Source: Microbacterium sp.
GTDB lineage: Bacteria; Actinomycetota; Actinomycetes; Actinomycetales; Microbacteriaceae
Assembly: GCF_031178445.1 (NCBI RefSeq)
Contig: NZ_JAPSIY010000002.1
Span: 62,001 to 126,000, forward strand
Direction of reading: 5' to 3'
Length of the DNA stretch: 64,000 nt
Each line of letters starts with the position of its first letter. Position 1 is the first letter of the stretch. Positions 50,378-59,086 of the stretch are shown one piece after another. A program made the translations under genes and the position numbers. The notes beneath the pieces are model-generated. The model had not been told where the DNA came from. It saw only the letters and a list, made by a program, of their open reading frames with translations, and ran no database searches.

Positions 50378-53011
50378 ATGACACCAGTACCCGCAATGAC
50401 GCGTCGAACATTCGGTCAACTCGCCGGAATCACGGCAGCAACGCTGGTAAGCGGCGCTTTCGCCAGTCCCGCGTTCGCCAGCACCGCGCAGGATCCACCC
50501 GCGCTCGACGAGACGGCCACGGAGGTGATCGTCGACAATGGCCTCGTCCGTGTCGTCATAGACAAGTCCAATGGTCGGATGACTTCGCTCATCTACGACG
50601 GCGTCGAGATGGTAGGGCGCGGAAACTACGACATGAACGCGGGGCGTGAGGGCAGCGCTCTCCCGCTGCCTGGCGCCGACAACGGCATCTTCGTGCGTCG
50701 TGAGCAGGACTTCGTCGACATCGCCTTCCGTCACGCACCGTCCAGCGGCATGCCCTGCTACCTCGTGCGGCACCACATCATCCGTGCCGGTGAACCCGGC
50801 ATCCATCTCGCATACAGCTACGACCACCCGGCCGAGTTCCACGGATTCCGCATCGACCAGCACCGCTACGTCTTCTACATGGCCGGCGACACGTTCACAC
50901 ATGTGTCGGTGCCCGACGACGAGAACGCGACCCCTTGGCGCGAGGCAGCGGCGAAGATGCCGACGCGCGCGGAGATGTCGGCCGGCCGCACCGTCATGGA
51001 CGCCACGACCGACCTCGAAGGCACCGGAACCGCGTACCCGCGTCGCTACTACACCAAGTACGACTGGGCCGTGTACATGAAGAACCATCGACTGCACGGT
51101 CTGTACGGCAGCGGATACGGCATCTGGGCCGCGCTGCCGAACCTCGAGTCGTTCTCGGGCGGACCGGTACGACAGGACCTCGTGCTGCATCAGCGCGATG
51201 CCGGTCCCGTGCTCCTCGTCGAGCCGCACGCGACGCACTACGGCACCCGCCCGGTGCGGGTCACGGCGGGACAGGCATGGCAGAAGACCTACGGCCCGTA
51301 CTACGTGTACCTCAACAAGGGCACCGACGCGAAAGCGCTGCGACGTGATGCCGACAAGCAGGCCCGCCCTGCGGCTCACGCCGACTTCTACGATCGGCTG
51401 GCGATTGAGGGGTGGACGCCGAAACGCCAGCGTTCGCGGGTGCGGGGAAAGGTGAACCTCCCCGGCGTATCGCCGAAGGATCTCGCCGGCGCTGTCGTCG
51501 TGCTGTCCGACAATCGCACGCCCATGCAGGACACGGTGCTCGGCTACAACTACTGGAGCGAGGTCGAGAACGGCGGACAGTTCTCGATCGACGGCGTGCG
51601 CGCCGGCACCTACCGTCTGACGATCTACGGTGACGGTATCTGGGGAGAGCACGTCATCGACGACGTCACGATCCAGCCAGGAAGCGACGTGCGGCTGGGG
51701 AAGATGATCTGGGAGCCGGAGCGCCATGGAGAGACGATCTTCCAGATCGGCTCTCCGACTCGCGATTCGCGCGAGTTCCGCAATGGGCGCGACTTCCGCC
51801 AGTACGGGCTGTTCCACACGTACCGGGAGCAGTTCCCGGACGGCGTCACCTACATCGTCGGCGAGAGCAGTGACGAAGACTGGAACTACCTGCATTACCA
51901 GCGCTCCTATGAGGTGTCGGCCCCCGAGGGCTCGGTCGTGCCGGAGGATGCGGAAGGCGTGCGACTCTTCGACTTCGGCAGCTCGTCGAGTCCGGTCGCC
52001 GACGGCTACGAGCGCGTCGCCCGCGACACGCTGTACAGCGCCGGTGGCGGATTCGGGCTCGATCGCGTCACCGATTTCCGCGATCGTGGAGAGGACGGGG
52101 ATCTGCGGCGTGACTTCGTCGTGGGAGGAGGCACGTTCTCGGTCGACCTGGCGGACGGCGAGTACGACGTCACCGTGATCTCGGGAGACGCGATCGCCGG
52201 CAACAAGACGACCATCAGGATCGGCGACGCCGAGCCGGTCAATCTGCAGTCTGGCACGGGTGAGTATGCGACGCATACCGCTCGCGTCGTCGTCTCAGGC
52301 GGACGCCTCGACGTCGTCGCCTCTGGCGACGGCCGGATCAACGCGATTGAGATCGTGGCGACGGATGCCGCTGTGCCCGTGCTCGAATCGCTGAGCGTCG
52401 ACGGAGCTGAGCTCGTACCCGGCTTCAGCTCGTTCCGATCGGACTTCGCGGTCGACTTCCCGCACGATCGCGAAACCGTGCGCGTGCTGGCGACGGCACG
52501 CGGTGGATCCCGGGTCGAGATCGACGGCGTGACGATCCCGGCCAGCGGACTCGACGTCGCGGTCTCGGGTCAGCACACCGTGCTGGAGATCCACGTGGTG
52601 TCGCCGGACGGCGATCAGTCGACGTACCGGCTGCATGTCACGCGGCAGGAGAAGCCGTGGCGGATCCTGTTCGACCTCGACGAGCCCGTCGCCGCCGGCG
52701 CGCAGGCGACGCTGTCGGTCTGGCTCGCCGCGTGGGCCATGGGGTCGGCGCTGCCGGTTCCGCCCGAGCAGAGCAACCTCACCATCCGCGTCAATGGCGA
52801 GCCGTTCGTGTGGACGTTCGAGCCCGACGACGCACGCGGGGCGACCTACCGCAGCGGCCGAGGCGGACGCAATTTCCACCGCGAGTTCACGTTCGACGCA
52901 GCGATCCTCAAGCCCGAGGGGAACGTGATCACGTTGCAGATCAACGACGGCGCCGAGCACCTCTGGAACGAGGCGGCCTACGACGCGATCCGCCTCGAGA
53001 TCGCGTCCTGA
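50378..53011 (+). CDS. Secreted PL4 rhamnogalacturonan lyase with inserted domains
   Basis: This 877-residue exported lyase cleaves the rhamnose-galacturonate backbone of rhamnogalacturonan-I by beta-elimination. It starts with a Tat signal (TRRTFGQLAG, AFASPAFA). The PL4 catalytic domain (about 45-345) includes RYYTKYDWAVYMKNHRLHGL. A fibronectin-like domain follows (VRGKVNLPGV, near 355-440), then the first part of the PL4 C-terminal carbohydrate-binding domain (WEPERHGETIFQIGSPTR to DWNYLHYQ, 445-508). That domain resumes at PWRILFDLDEP (near 760). Between them is a 250-residue insert: a galactose-binding-like domain (SFRVDL-type strands, YDVTVISGDAIAGNKTTI) and a cadherin-like sandwich. 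A second possible start lies at 50396. Confidence 0.88.
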   Translation: MTPVPAMTRRTFGQLAGITAATLVSGAFASPAFASTAQDPPALDETATEVIVDNGLVRVVIDKSNGRMTSLIYDGVEMVGRGNYDMNAGREGSALPLPGADNGIFVRREQDFVDIAFRHAPSSGMPCYLVRHHIIRAGEPGIHLAYSYDHPAEFHGFRIDQHRYVFYMAGDTFTHVSVPDDENATPWREAAAKMPTRAEMSAGRTVMDATTDLEGTGTAYPRRYYTKYDWAVYMKNHRLHGLYGSGYGIWAALPNLESFSGGPVRQDLVLHQRDAGPVLLVEPHATHYGTRPVRVTAGQAWQKTYGPYYVYLNKGTDAKALRRDADKQARPAAHADFYDRLAIEGWTPKRQRSRVRGKVNLPGVSPKDLAGAVVVLSDNRTPMQDTVLGYNYWSEVENGGQFSIDGVRAGTYRLTIYGDGIWGEHVIDDVTIQPGSDVRLGKMIWEPERHGETIFQIGSPTRDSREFRNGRDFRQYGLFHTYREQFPDGVTYIVGESSDEDWNYLHYQRSYEVSAPEGSVVPEDAEGVRLFDFGSSSSPVADGYERVARDTLYSAGGGFGLDRVTDFRDRGEDGDLRRDFVVGGGTFSVDLADGEYDVTVISGDAIAGNKTTIRIGDAEPVNLQSGTGEYATHTARVVVSGGRLDVVASGDGRINAIEIVATDAAVPVLESLSVDGAELVPGFSSFRSDFAVDFPHDRETVRVLATARGGSRVEIDGVTIPASGLDVAVSGQHTVLEIHVVSPDGDQSTYRLHVTRQEKPWRILFDLDEPVAAGAQATLSVWLAAWAMGSALPVPPEQSNLTIRVNGEPFVWTFEPDDARGATYRSGRGGRNFHREFTFDAAILKPEGNVITLQINDGAEHLWNEAAYDAIRLEIAS

Positions 53012-53015
53012 CCCA

Positions 53016-53075
53016 CGACGAGAGCGAACCTTCGGAGGCCGAGCCAGAGGCCGGTCCGAAGGTTCGCTCTCGTCG
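53016..53075. terminator. Bidirectional terminator, 21-bp hairpin
   Basis: The arms 53016-53036 and 53055-53075 are perfect reverse complements. The loop can pair further through GGCC repeats. It lies between the convergent PL4 and GH29 genes. Confidence 0.85.
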
Positions 53076-53087
53076 CGTCCGCTGCGT

Positions 53088-54299
53088 TCAGCGCGGCAGT
53101 GTGTACACGTGCGCCCCGCTGTCCGCGATGCGATCGGGCAGCGACTCGCCTCGTTCGGCAATCACGACGAGCTCACCCTCACTGACCCACCCGCGGACCC
53201 AGCTGCCATCCGTCGTGGCGATGGCGGCGGCCTCCTCGGCCGACAGTGCGCGCCGCCGGAGTGTACGGGGTTTCAGCGCGGTGAGCCATGCCGCGATGCC
53301 TTCGAGGGTGCGCAGCTGAACATCGGGAATCACGCCTGACGCCTCCGGCCCGATGTTGAGCAGCAGGCGGCCTCCGCGCGAGACGACGTCTGCGTAGATC
53401 CTCGCGAGTTCGCGCGGCGAGAGCGTCAGCTCCTCGTTCTCGATGCGATTGTGCCCGAACGAGAAACCCAGGCCACGATTGTGCTCCCAGCCCGTCCCGT
53501 GCTCGTTGTGGACGTCATGCGAGTACTCGCTGGTGCGATAGTCCCAGATCTCCGCACCCCATCGATCGTTGACCACACCGTCGGGCACGACCTCGCGGTA
53601 GTGAGCGATGAGGGCATCCAGGCTGCCGTCGTGCTTTCCGGCATCCGGCCATTCGATGTCGTTCCAGATGACAGACGGCCGGTACCGGTCGATCAGGTCG
53701 CGTACGTGCGCGGCGGCGTAGGCGGCGTAGTCGCCATCGACGGGCCGCAGGGTCTCCACGTCTTCGGGCGACTGGATCGGCGGGAAATCGGTCCTGTGCC
53801 AGTCGAGTCCGCCGGAGTAGTACACACCGAACCGCATCCCCTCGGCGCGAACGGCGTCGGCGAGAGGGCCGAGGAGGTCGCGCCGAGGGCCGCGCTCGAC
53901 GGTGTTGAAGCCCTCGGCGCCCGGGGCCTGCCACAGTGCGACTCCGTCGTGATGCTTGGTCACCGGCACGACGTAGTCCACGCCCATCGAGCGGAACAGC
54001 GCCGCCCAGGCGCGAGGATCGTAGCGTTCGGCCCTCCACTGGTCGAGGAAGGCGTCGTAGGGGGCGCCGCCGTGTACCTTCTCGTGGTGCGCGCCCGCCG
54101 GGGAGTCCTCGATCCTGATCGTGTTGGCGTACCACTCCGCGTACGCGTTGTGACGGAACCAGATCTCGGGTGGAATCGCACCCCAGGCTCCGGTCGGTTC
54201 CGCCCACGCGGGCACGGAGTAGGGGCCCCAGTGGATGAAGATGCCGAGCGTCGCATCGAGCGTCCAGTCGGGCAGGGGTTGCTGGCGAGCGTGAGTCAT
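53088..54299 (-). CDS. GH29 alpha-L-fucosidase
   Basis: This 403-residue protein has no signal peptide. GH29 features are LGIFIHWGPYSVPAWAE, KHHDGVALW, FGVYYSGGLDWH, and VIWNDIEWPD, where the first Asp is the expected nucleophile. GRLLLNIGPEASGVIP closes the barrel. A short C-terminal beta domain follows. It should remove alpha-L-fucose from imported oligosaccharides, as found on rhamnogalacturonan or xyloglucan side chains. It is divergent from the sugar-binding lipoprotein and shares its control region. The ATG at 54299 begins the conserved domain. Confidence 0.92.
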   Translation of the reverse strand: MTHARQQPLPDWTLDATLGIFIHWGPYSVPAWAEPTGAWGAIPPEIWFRHNAYAEWYANTIRIEDSPAGAHHEKVHGGAPYDAFLDQWRAERYDPRAWAALFRSMGVDYVVPVTKHHDGVALWQAPGAEGFNTVERGPRRDLLGPLADAVRAEGMRFGVYYSGGLDWHRTDFPPIQSPEDVETLRPVDGDYAAYAAAHVRDLIDRYRPSVIWNDIEWPDAGKHDGSLDALIAHYREVVPDGVVNDRWGAEIWDYRTSEYSHDVHNEHGTGWEHNRGLGFSFGHNRIENEELTLSPRELARIYADVVSRGGRLLLNIGPEASGVIPDVQLRTLEGIAAWLTALKPRTLRRRALSAEEAAAIATTDGSWVRGWVSEGELVVIAERGESLPDRIADSGAHVYTLPR

Positions 54300-54373
54300 G
54301 GTCGTCGTCTCTCGATCGATCGGTCGCGGCCGATGGGTGAGGAGGGGATCGAAGCAGGGATGCTTCACATCTG

Positions 54374-54421
54374 TTGTGAAACGTCTCAATTCATAGTACC
54401 GTCTGGGAAGACGCTTTCCCA
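54374..54421. promoter_or_regulatory. Divergent control region with two LacI-type operators
   Basis: On the plus strand TTGTGA (54374-54379) and TACCGT (54397-54402) are spaced by 17 bases. The near-palindrome TGAAACGTCTCA (54377-54388) overlaps the -35. TGGGAAGACGCTTTCCCA (54404-54421) lies just after the -10. On the minus strand TACTAT (54393-54398) may serve the GH29 gene. The second operator matches those at 50343 and 60853. Confidence 0.6.
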
Positions 54422-54497
54422 GAGGGCGCAATCACAAGACCCGACACAGGACATCCGCGCACCGGCAACAGCGAGGATCTCCGCAGAGAGGACAACG

Positions 54498-55808
54498 ATG
54501 TTCAGAAAGAAGCGGATCACGGCGGCGGCCGCCGTCGCCGCGAGCGCAGCACTCCTGCTGGCCGGCTGCGCAGGCGGTGAAGAGCCCGGAGCGGGGGCCA
54601 CCTACGACCCCGACGAGAAGGTCACCCTGGACTTCTCGTTCTGGGGCAACGACGTACGGGCCGACCTGTACAACCGCGCCATCGAGGCGTTCAACGAGGA
54701 ATACCCGAACATCAAGGTCAACGTCTCGTTCCTCGACTTCCCCGCCTTCTGGGAGAAGCGTCAGACCGAGGCCGCGGGCGGCGGCCTGCCCGACGTGATG
54801 CAGTTCGACTACTCGTACCTGCGCCAGTACTCGGAGAACGGTCTGCTGCTCGACCTCAACCCGTACCTCGGCGGCGTCATCGACACGGATCCGCTGCCGG
54901 AGAGCGTGCTCAAGATCGGTGTCGTCGGTGATCAGACCACCGCCATCCCGACGTCCACCAACGCCTGGGGCCTGTTCCTCAACCCCGTGCTGCTCGAGAA
55001 GGCCAACGTCGAGGCGTATCCCGGCGCCGGCTCGTGGGAGGACTACGACGCATGGATGAGCGAGGTCACCTCCGCCGCGGCCGACAGCGGCATCGAGCTC
55101 TGGGGCGGAACCGACTACAACATGCGGATCCAGAACTTCGAGATCTACCAGCGGGCGAACGGTGAGGACCTGTTCACCGCCGAGGGTGAGCCGAACTTCA
55201 CCGAGGACGACCTCCTCGAGTTCTGGAAGCTGGGAGCCGCCAACCGCGACGCCGAGGTGGTCATCACTCAGCGCAAGCTCGAGGAGATCTCCCCGCTGTC
55301 CGGCTTCGACGCCGGACTGACTGCGAGCGAGCTGACGTGGGACAACTTCGGCGCCGGCTACCTGGGCAACCTCGGCGAGGGGTACACGGAGCTGGATCTC
55401 ATCGAGCCCCCGGTGACGAAGGAAGGCGCCCAGGACCTCTACCTCAAGCCGTCCATGCTGCACGCCGTGTCGGCGAACACCGACCACCCGGAGGCGGCAG
55501 TGACGCTGCTGAACTTCCTGGTGAACAGCGCGGAGGTCGGCGAGATCTTCGGCACCAACCGCGGTCTGCCCGCTTCGGAGACCCAGCTCGAAGGCGCGCA
55601 GCTGGACGCCATGGGCGAGCAGATCAAGGAGTACGAGGCCTCGATCGCGGATCGTCTCGGCGATGCGCCGCCCGTCCCGATCGTGGGCTACGGCACTCTC
55701 GAACAGAAGTTCCTCGAGCTCGGCCGTGAGATCGGCTACGGCACCACCACCCCGGAGGCTGCGGTCGAGCAGTTCTTCACGGAGATGGACGTGGTCGTCA
55801 ACGGCTGA
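54498..55808 (+). CDS. Extracellular sugar-binding lipoprotein (ABC family 1)
   Basis: This 436-residue solute-binding protein has a lipoprotein signal (LLLAGC, Cys near 24). The family 1 core includes LDFSFWGND, AFNEEYPNIKVNVSFLDF, GGGLPDVMQFD, and HAVSANTDHPEAAVTLLNFL. It should capture an oligosaccharide for an ABC importer. No permease follows. The gene is closed off by a terminator, so its partners must be encoded elsewhere. GAGAGGA precedes the ATG. Confidence 0.9.
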   Translation: MFRKKRITAAAAVAASAALLLAGCAGGEEPGAGATYDPDEKVTLDFSFWGNDVRADLYNRAIEAFNEEYPNIKVNVSFLDFPAFWEKRQTEAAGGGLPDVMQFDYSYLRQYSENGLLLDLNPYLGGVIDTDPLPESVLKIGVVGDQTTAIPTSTNAWGLFLNPVLLEKANVEAYPGAGSWEDYDAWMSEVTSAAADSGIELWGGTDYNMRIQNFEIYQRANGEDLFTAEGEPNFTEDDLLEFWKLGAANRDAEVVITQRKLEEISPLSGFDAGLTASELTWDNFGAGYLGNLGEGYTELDLIEPPVTKEGAQDLYLKPSMLHAVSANTDHPEAAVTLLNFLVNSAEVGEIFGTNRGLPASETQLEGAQLDAMGEQIKEYEASIADRLGDAPPVPIVGYGTLEQKFLELGREIGYGTTTPEAAVEQFFTEMDVVVNG

Positions 55809-55814
55809 ACGAAC

Positions 55815-55850
55815 AAGAGGTGGAAGCCGCGTCCGCGGCTTCCACCTCTT
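55815..55850 (+). terminator. Terminator of the sugar-binding protein gene
   Basis: A 16-base perfect stem (55815-55830 with 55835-55850) around the loop GTCC, starting 6 bases after the stop and ending in CTCTT. Confidence 0.85.
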
Positions 55851-55865
55851 CGCCTGTCTGCCAGA

Positions 55866-55901
55866 AATCGCCTTCCCCGCACTCACGCGGGGAAGGCGAT
55901 T
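55866..55901 (-). terminator. Terminator of the GH35 operon
   Basis: A 15-base perfect stem (55866-55880 with 55887-55901) and a 6-base loop, just beyond the stop of the leftward GH35 gene. Confidence 0.8.
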
Positions 55902-55907
55902 CGCGTG

Positions 55908-58121
55908 TCAGCCGGCCGTGTCCACCCGCTCCCACTCTCCGCGCTGCCGCAGCGAGACGCGGTCCAGGATCAGCAACCCCTCGACGGCGCCGCGACGTCG
56001 CACCTGGGCGTCCGCCGGCAGCCACACCGTCGAGTCGCCGGACAGCTCCAGCAGGTGCAGCGTCACGGTCGAGCCCGGGTGGATCCCGGCGTCGCGCAGC
56101 GAGATCGACCAGCGGGTGCCGTCCCAGAATCGGTCGTCCACCGTCTCGCCGTCGACGCGCAGCTGTCCCACGTCGCCGGCCCAGTCGATGTCGAGCACCG
56201 CGTCGCCGGTCCACGCAGGCATCCCGAGCGCATACACCGCCGCGAGCTCATCGAACGCGGCGCATGAGGGTGCGCGGTGCCGGGCGCCGCCGAAACCGTG
56301 ATCCGCGGGCGCCTTGCGGCCGGCACGGATCAGGCGCGCCCCCACCGCGACCGGCGAGCGCGGGGAGGACACGGGCAGATCGACCCATGTGCGGGCGGAC
56401 ACGTCGAAGCGGCGCGCGAACGTGGCATCCCTCACCTCTACGCGCTCACCATCCCAGAGCAGCTCGCCGTCGCTCAGCCACAGATCATGTCCGAGCACCC
56501 ACGCCTGGGCGGCGTCGCCGAGAACGAGAAGCGACAGTCCGGCGATCTCGTGCAGACCGGCCTCGATGACACGCGGTGCTTCGTCGCCGACGGCGACCTC
56601 GACCGGAACGCCGGAGTCGGCGCACAGCACCAGGAGCTCGTCTTCCAGCAGGGTGAGCGCCGACGCGGTCGCCCATCGCAGCCGTGTCCCACCCACCCGC
56701 AGGCCGATCGGCCAGCGCGCCATCGTCCCCGCCGGGACGTCGATGGGTGCGCTGGGCACGACCACGGTCTCGCCGTCGAGCCGCACCCGCAGCTGCACTC
56801 CGGTTGCGGTCGTCACGGGCACGTGCGGCTGGTGATGGGTGATGATGCAGAAGCCCTCGACACCGTCCGAGCGCAGCGCCCACCGTAGGGTGTGCGTGTC
56901 GTCGAGCCCGGTAACCTGCGCGTCCGGAAGGCTCGAGGTGCCCAGACGATGGCCGAACGCCGCCAGGAACGCGTGCTGCGCGCGCAGCAACGCTGCCGAC
57001 TCGTGCAGGTCACCGGATTGACCGATCGGTGCGTGGAAGTCGTAGCTCCACTCGGTCATGTCGTTCGGGTACCCGGTCGCCTGCGTCTCCTGCATCCCGG
57101 GAGCGGGGTTCCGGCCGCCGACGTACATGTAATACCCCTGCCAGGCAGAGCCGTTGCCGATCTTCATCTGCGCGAGGGCGGCGACGTCGCGACCGGAGAG
57201 CACGGGGCGCCGGTGGTAGGCGGTCGCCATTCCTCCTCCGAGTTCGCACGTCGCAGGTGGGAAGCCGCCGAGGAGAGCGAGATCTGAGCCCTCTGGCGCC
57301 GGGTCGACGGCGCTGAACCCCTGCGATGCCCGCACGTCCGCACCCACACCCGGGTCATCCCACGTGTGGGACGGGAAGTAGTGCGCGCGGAAGGACGGAT
57401 CCCAGCCATCCTCGGGATCGGCCCAGAAGCCGTCGCCGTAGCCGCCGAACAGCGGCATGACCTCGCCCGGCGGGAGCTGGGCGCCGCCCCAGGCGGTCGC
57501 CGTCCACAGCGGCGCCGCCATTCCGGCCTCCCTGGCCATCCGCTTCAACGTCAGCAGGTGGCCTGGTCGGTCGTAGAGCTCGTTCTCGAGCTGGATCGCG
57601 ATGACGGGCCCGCCCGGCCGCGCCCGCCCGTCGAGGTTCGCGGCGAGCTGGGCGAACCACTCCTCGACGAGCTCCAGATAGCGTGGATCGTCGCTGCGAT
57701 GCTCGACGTCGGCATCGGCCACCCAGTCGGGGAAGCCGCCGTTGCGCGCCTCACCGTGCGCCCACGGCCCGATCCGAAGGACGACCTCCAGTCCGACGGC
57801 GGAGCACTCGTCGATGAACGCGGCGACATCGCGCGCGCCGTCGAAGTGCGCGATTCCGCGCTCGGGGGAGTGGTGCAGCCAGAGAACGTAGGCGGAGGCG
57901 AGTGTCACGCCGTTCGCGCGCATCTGGCGCAGCCGCTCGCCCCAGCGCTCGCGCGGCAGGCGGCTGAAGTGGATCTCGCCCGAGACCGGTACGGTCGGCA
58001 CGCCGTCGCGCAGCACGCTGCGGTCGGTCACGGTGATTCCCCGCGCTGCTTCGGAGGGATCGGGCAGCGGGCTGGGCGACGCCGGCGCGGGCCACCCGCG
58101 ATGGCGGACGTCGAGGATCAT
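55908..58121 (-). CDS. Divergent GH35 beta-galactosidase
   Basis: This 737-residue enzyme has the GH35 barrel: GEIHFSRLPRERWGERLRQM, RIGPWAHGEARNGGFPDWV, and acid/base Glu in VIAIQLENELYD. The nucleophile is probably the Glu of ATCELGGGMATAY. The usual GPYVCAEW motif is changed to GPWAHGEAR, so it belongs to a divergent branch. C-terminal beta domains follow. No signal peptide is present. It should release galactose from beta-galactan side chains. Its ATG overlaps the serine hydrolase stop (ATGA). Confidence 0.85.
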   Translation of the reverse strand: MILDVRHRGWPAPASPSPLPDPSEAARGITVTDRSVLRDGVPTVPVSGEIHFSRLPRERWGERLRQMRANGVTLASAYVLWLHHSPERGIAHFDGARDVAAFIDECSAVGLEVVLRIGPWAHGEARNGGFPDWVADADVEHRSDDPRYLELVEEWFAQLAANLDGRARPGGPVIAIQLENELYDRPGHLLTLKRMAREAGMAAPLWTATAWGGAQLPPGEVMPLFGGYGDGFWADPEDGWDPSFRAHYFPSHTWDDPGVGADVRASQGFSAVDPAPEGSDLALLGGFPPATCELGGGMATAYHRRPVLSGRDVAALAQMKIGNGSAWQGYYMYVGGRNPAPGMQETQATGYPNDMTEWSYDFHAPIGQSGDLHESAALLRAQHAFLAAFGHRLGTSSLPDAQVTGLDDTHTLRWALRSDGVEGFCIITHHQPHVPVTTATGVQLRVRLDGETVVVPSAPIDVPAGTMARWPIGLRVGGTRLRWATASALTLLEDELLVLCADSGVPVEVAVGDEAPRVIEAGLHEIAGLSLLVLGDAAQAWVLGHDLWLSDGELLWDGERVEVRDATFARRFDVSARTWVDLPVSSPRSPVAVGARLIRAGRKAPADHGFGGARHRAPSCAAFDELAAVYALGMPAWTGDAVLDIDWAGDVGQLRVDGETVDDRFWDGTRWSISLRDAGIHPGSTVTLHLLELSGDSTVWLPADAQVRRRGAVEGLLILDRVSLRQRGEWERVDTAG

Positions 58122-59086
58122 CGCCCTGACACCACCGTGTTGTCCAGCTCGTCGGCGTCGACACCCTCGCGCACGGCGCGGTTCGTCAGCAGCACCCAGC
58201 ACACGCCGGCGCTCGGATGCACCCAGAACTCCGTGCCCGCCCAGCCGCCGTGTCCGTAGACGTCGCGGTCGATGAGGCCGGGGGCGCGAGTGCGCAGATT
58301 GAAGGTGAAACCCCAATCCTGGCCGCGCTGCGCCGGGTACGGCTCGAGCCGGGAGATGTCGCCGGTGAGCGGGCGCAGCATCATGTGCAGCGTCGCCGGC
58401 GCGAGGATGCCGTCGGTCGCACCCGCGTGGATCCGCAGCAGCTCGCTGCCGACGCGCAGCAGATCCTCGGCCCGGCCGAGCAGGCCTGCGCCGGGGGCGC
58501 GGGTCGCCCGGAAGCGCGCCATATCCAACCCTGCCGCGGCCGCGTCGACGACCTCGATCGATCCGGTGTGGTCGAGGGTGAGTCCGTCGGCTCCGATCGC
58601 CGACGCCCATGCACGTGTGTCGGCGTCCCATGGCACGCTGGTCGCGTGCTCTGTGAGCGCGGCGATGCCCTCGAAGGCGAGGGACGAGTAACGGGATGCG
58701 GTTCCCGCGGCGAAGTCGCAGCCCCGGGTCAGCAGCTCGGTGCGCAGCGTCGCGGCCGTGTCGAGCGGTGGCTCGCTGATGCCTGAGGTGTGGCTCACGA
58801 GGTGACGCAGCCGCACGACGTCGTCGCGGCCGGCGCCGAAGGCCGGCACCGCCGTCGTCAGGGGCGTCTCCGGAGTGAGCAGCCCGCGCTCGACGGCGCG
58901 TGCGGCCGTGATGCCCATGAGCACCTTGGATATCGAGAACAGCGGGTAGGTGGCATCCGTGCCTGCGCCGAACCCGTCGAGTGCGACGGTCCCGTGGGCG
59001 GTCGCGATTCCGAGAACGGCTGTCGGCAGGCGCCCGTCATGCACATGACGACGGGCCCAGTCGAACGCCGCCGCGTACGAGGCCAT
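58118..59086 (-). CDS. Serine hydrolase, class C beta-lactamase family
   Basis: This 322-residue protein has SISK (nucleophile and Lys near 52), RYSSLAFEG as the Tyr box, and YGHGGWAGTEFW at the third position. There is no signal peptide. The family includes esterases and amidases. Between two GH35 genes with overlaps on both sides, it probably acts on substituted galacto-oligosaccharides, for example as an acetyl or feruloyl esterase. This is inference from position. Confidence 0.85.
   Translation of the reverse strand: MASYAAAFDWARRHVHDGRLPTAVLGIATAHGTVALDGFGAGTDATYPLFSISKVLMGITAARAVERGLLTPETPLTTAVPAFGAGRDDVVRLRHLVSHTSGISEPPLDTAATLRTELLTRGCDFAAGTASRYSSLAFEGIAALTEHATSVPWDADTRAWASAIGADGLTLDHTGSIEVVDAAAAGLDMARFRATRAPGAGLLGRAEDLLRVGSELLRIHAGATDGILAPATLHMMLRPLTGDISRLEPYPAQRGQDWGFTFNLRTRAPGLIDRDVYGHGGWAGTEFWVHPSAGVCWVLLTNRAVREGVDADELDNTVVSGR

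Noticed and set aside
53451..55808. A 785-residue plus-strand protein extending the sugar-binding lipoprotein upstream
   Set aside because: The extension is antisense to the GH29 gene and crosses the promoter. The lipoprotein signal peptide marks the start at 54498.
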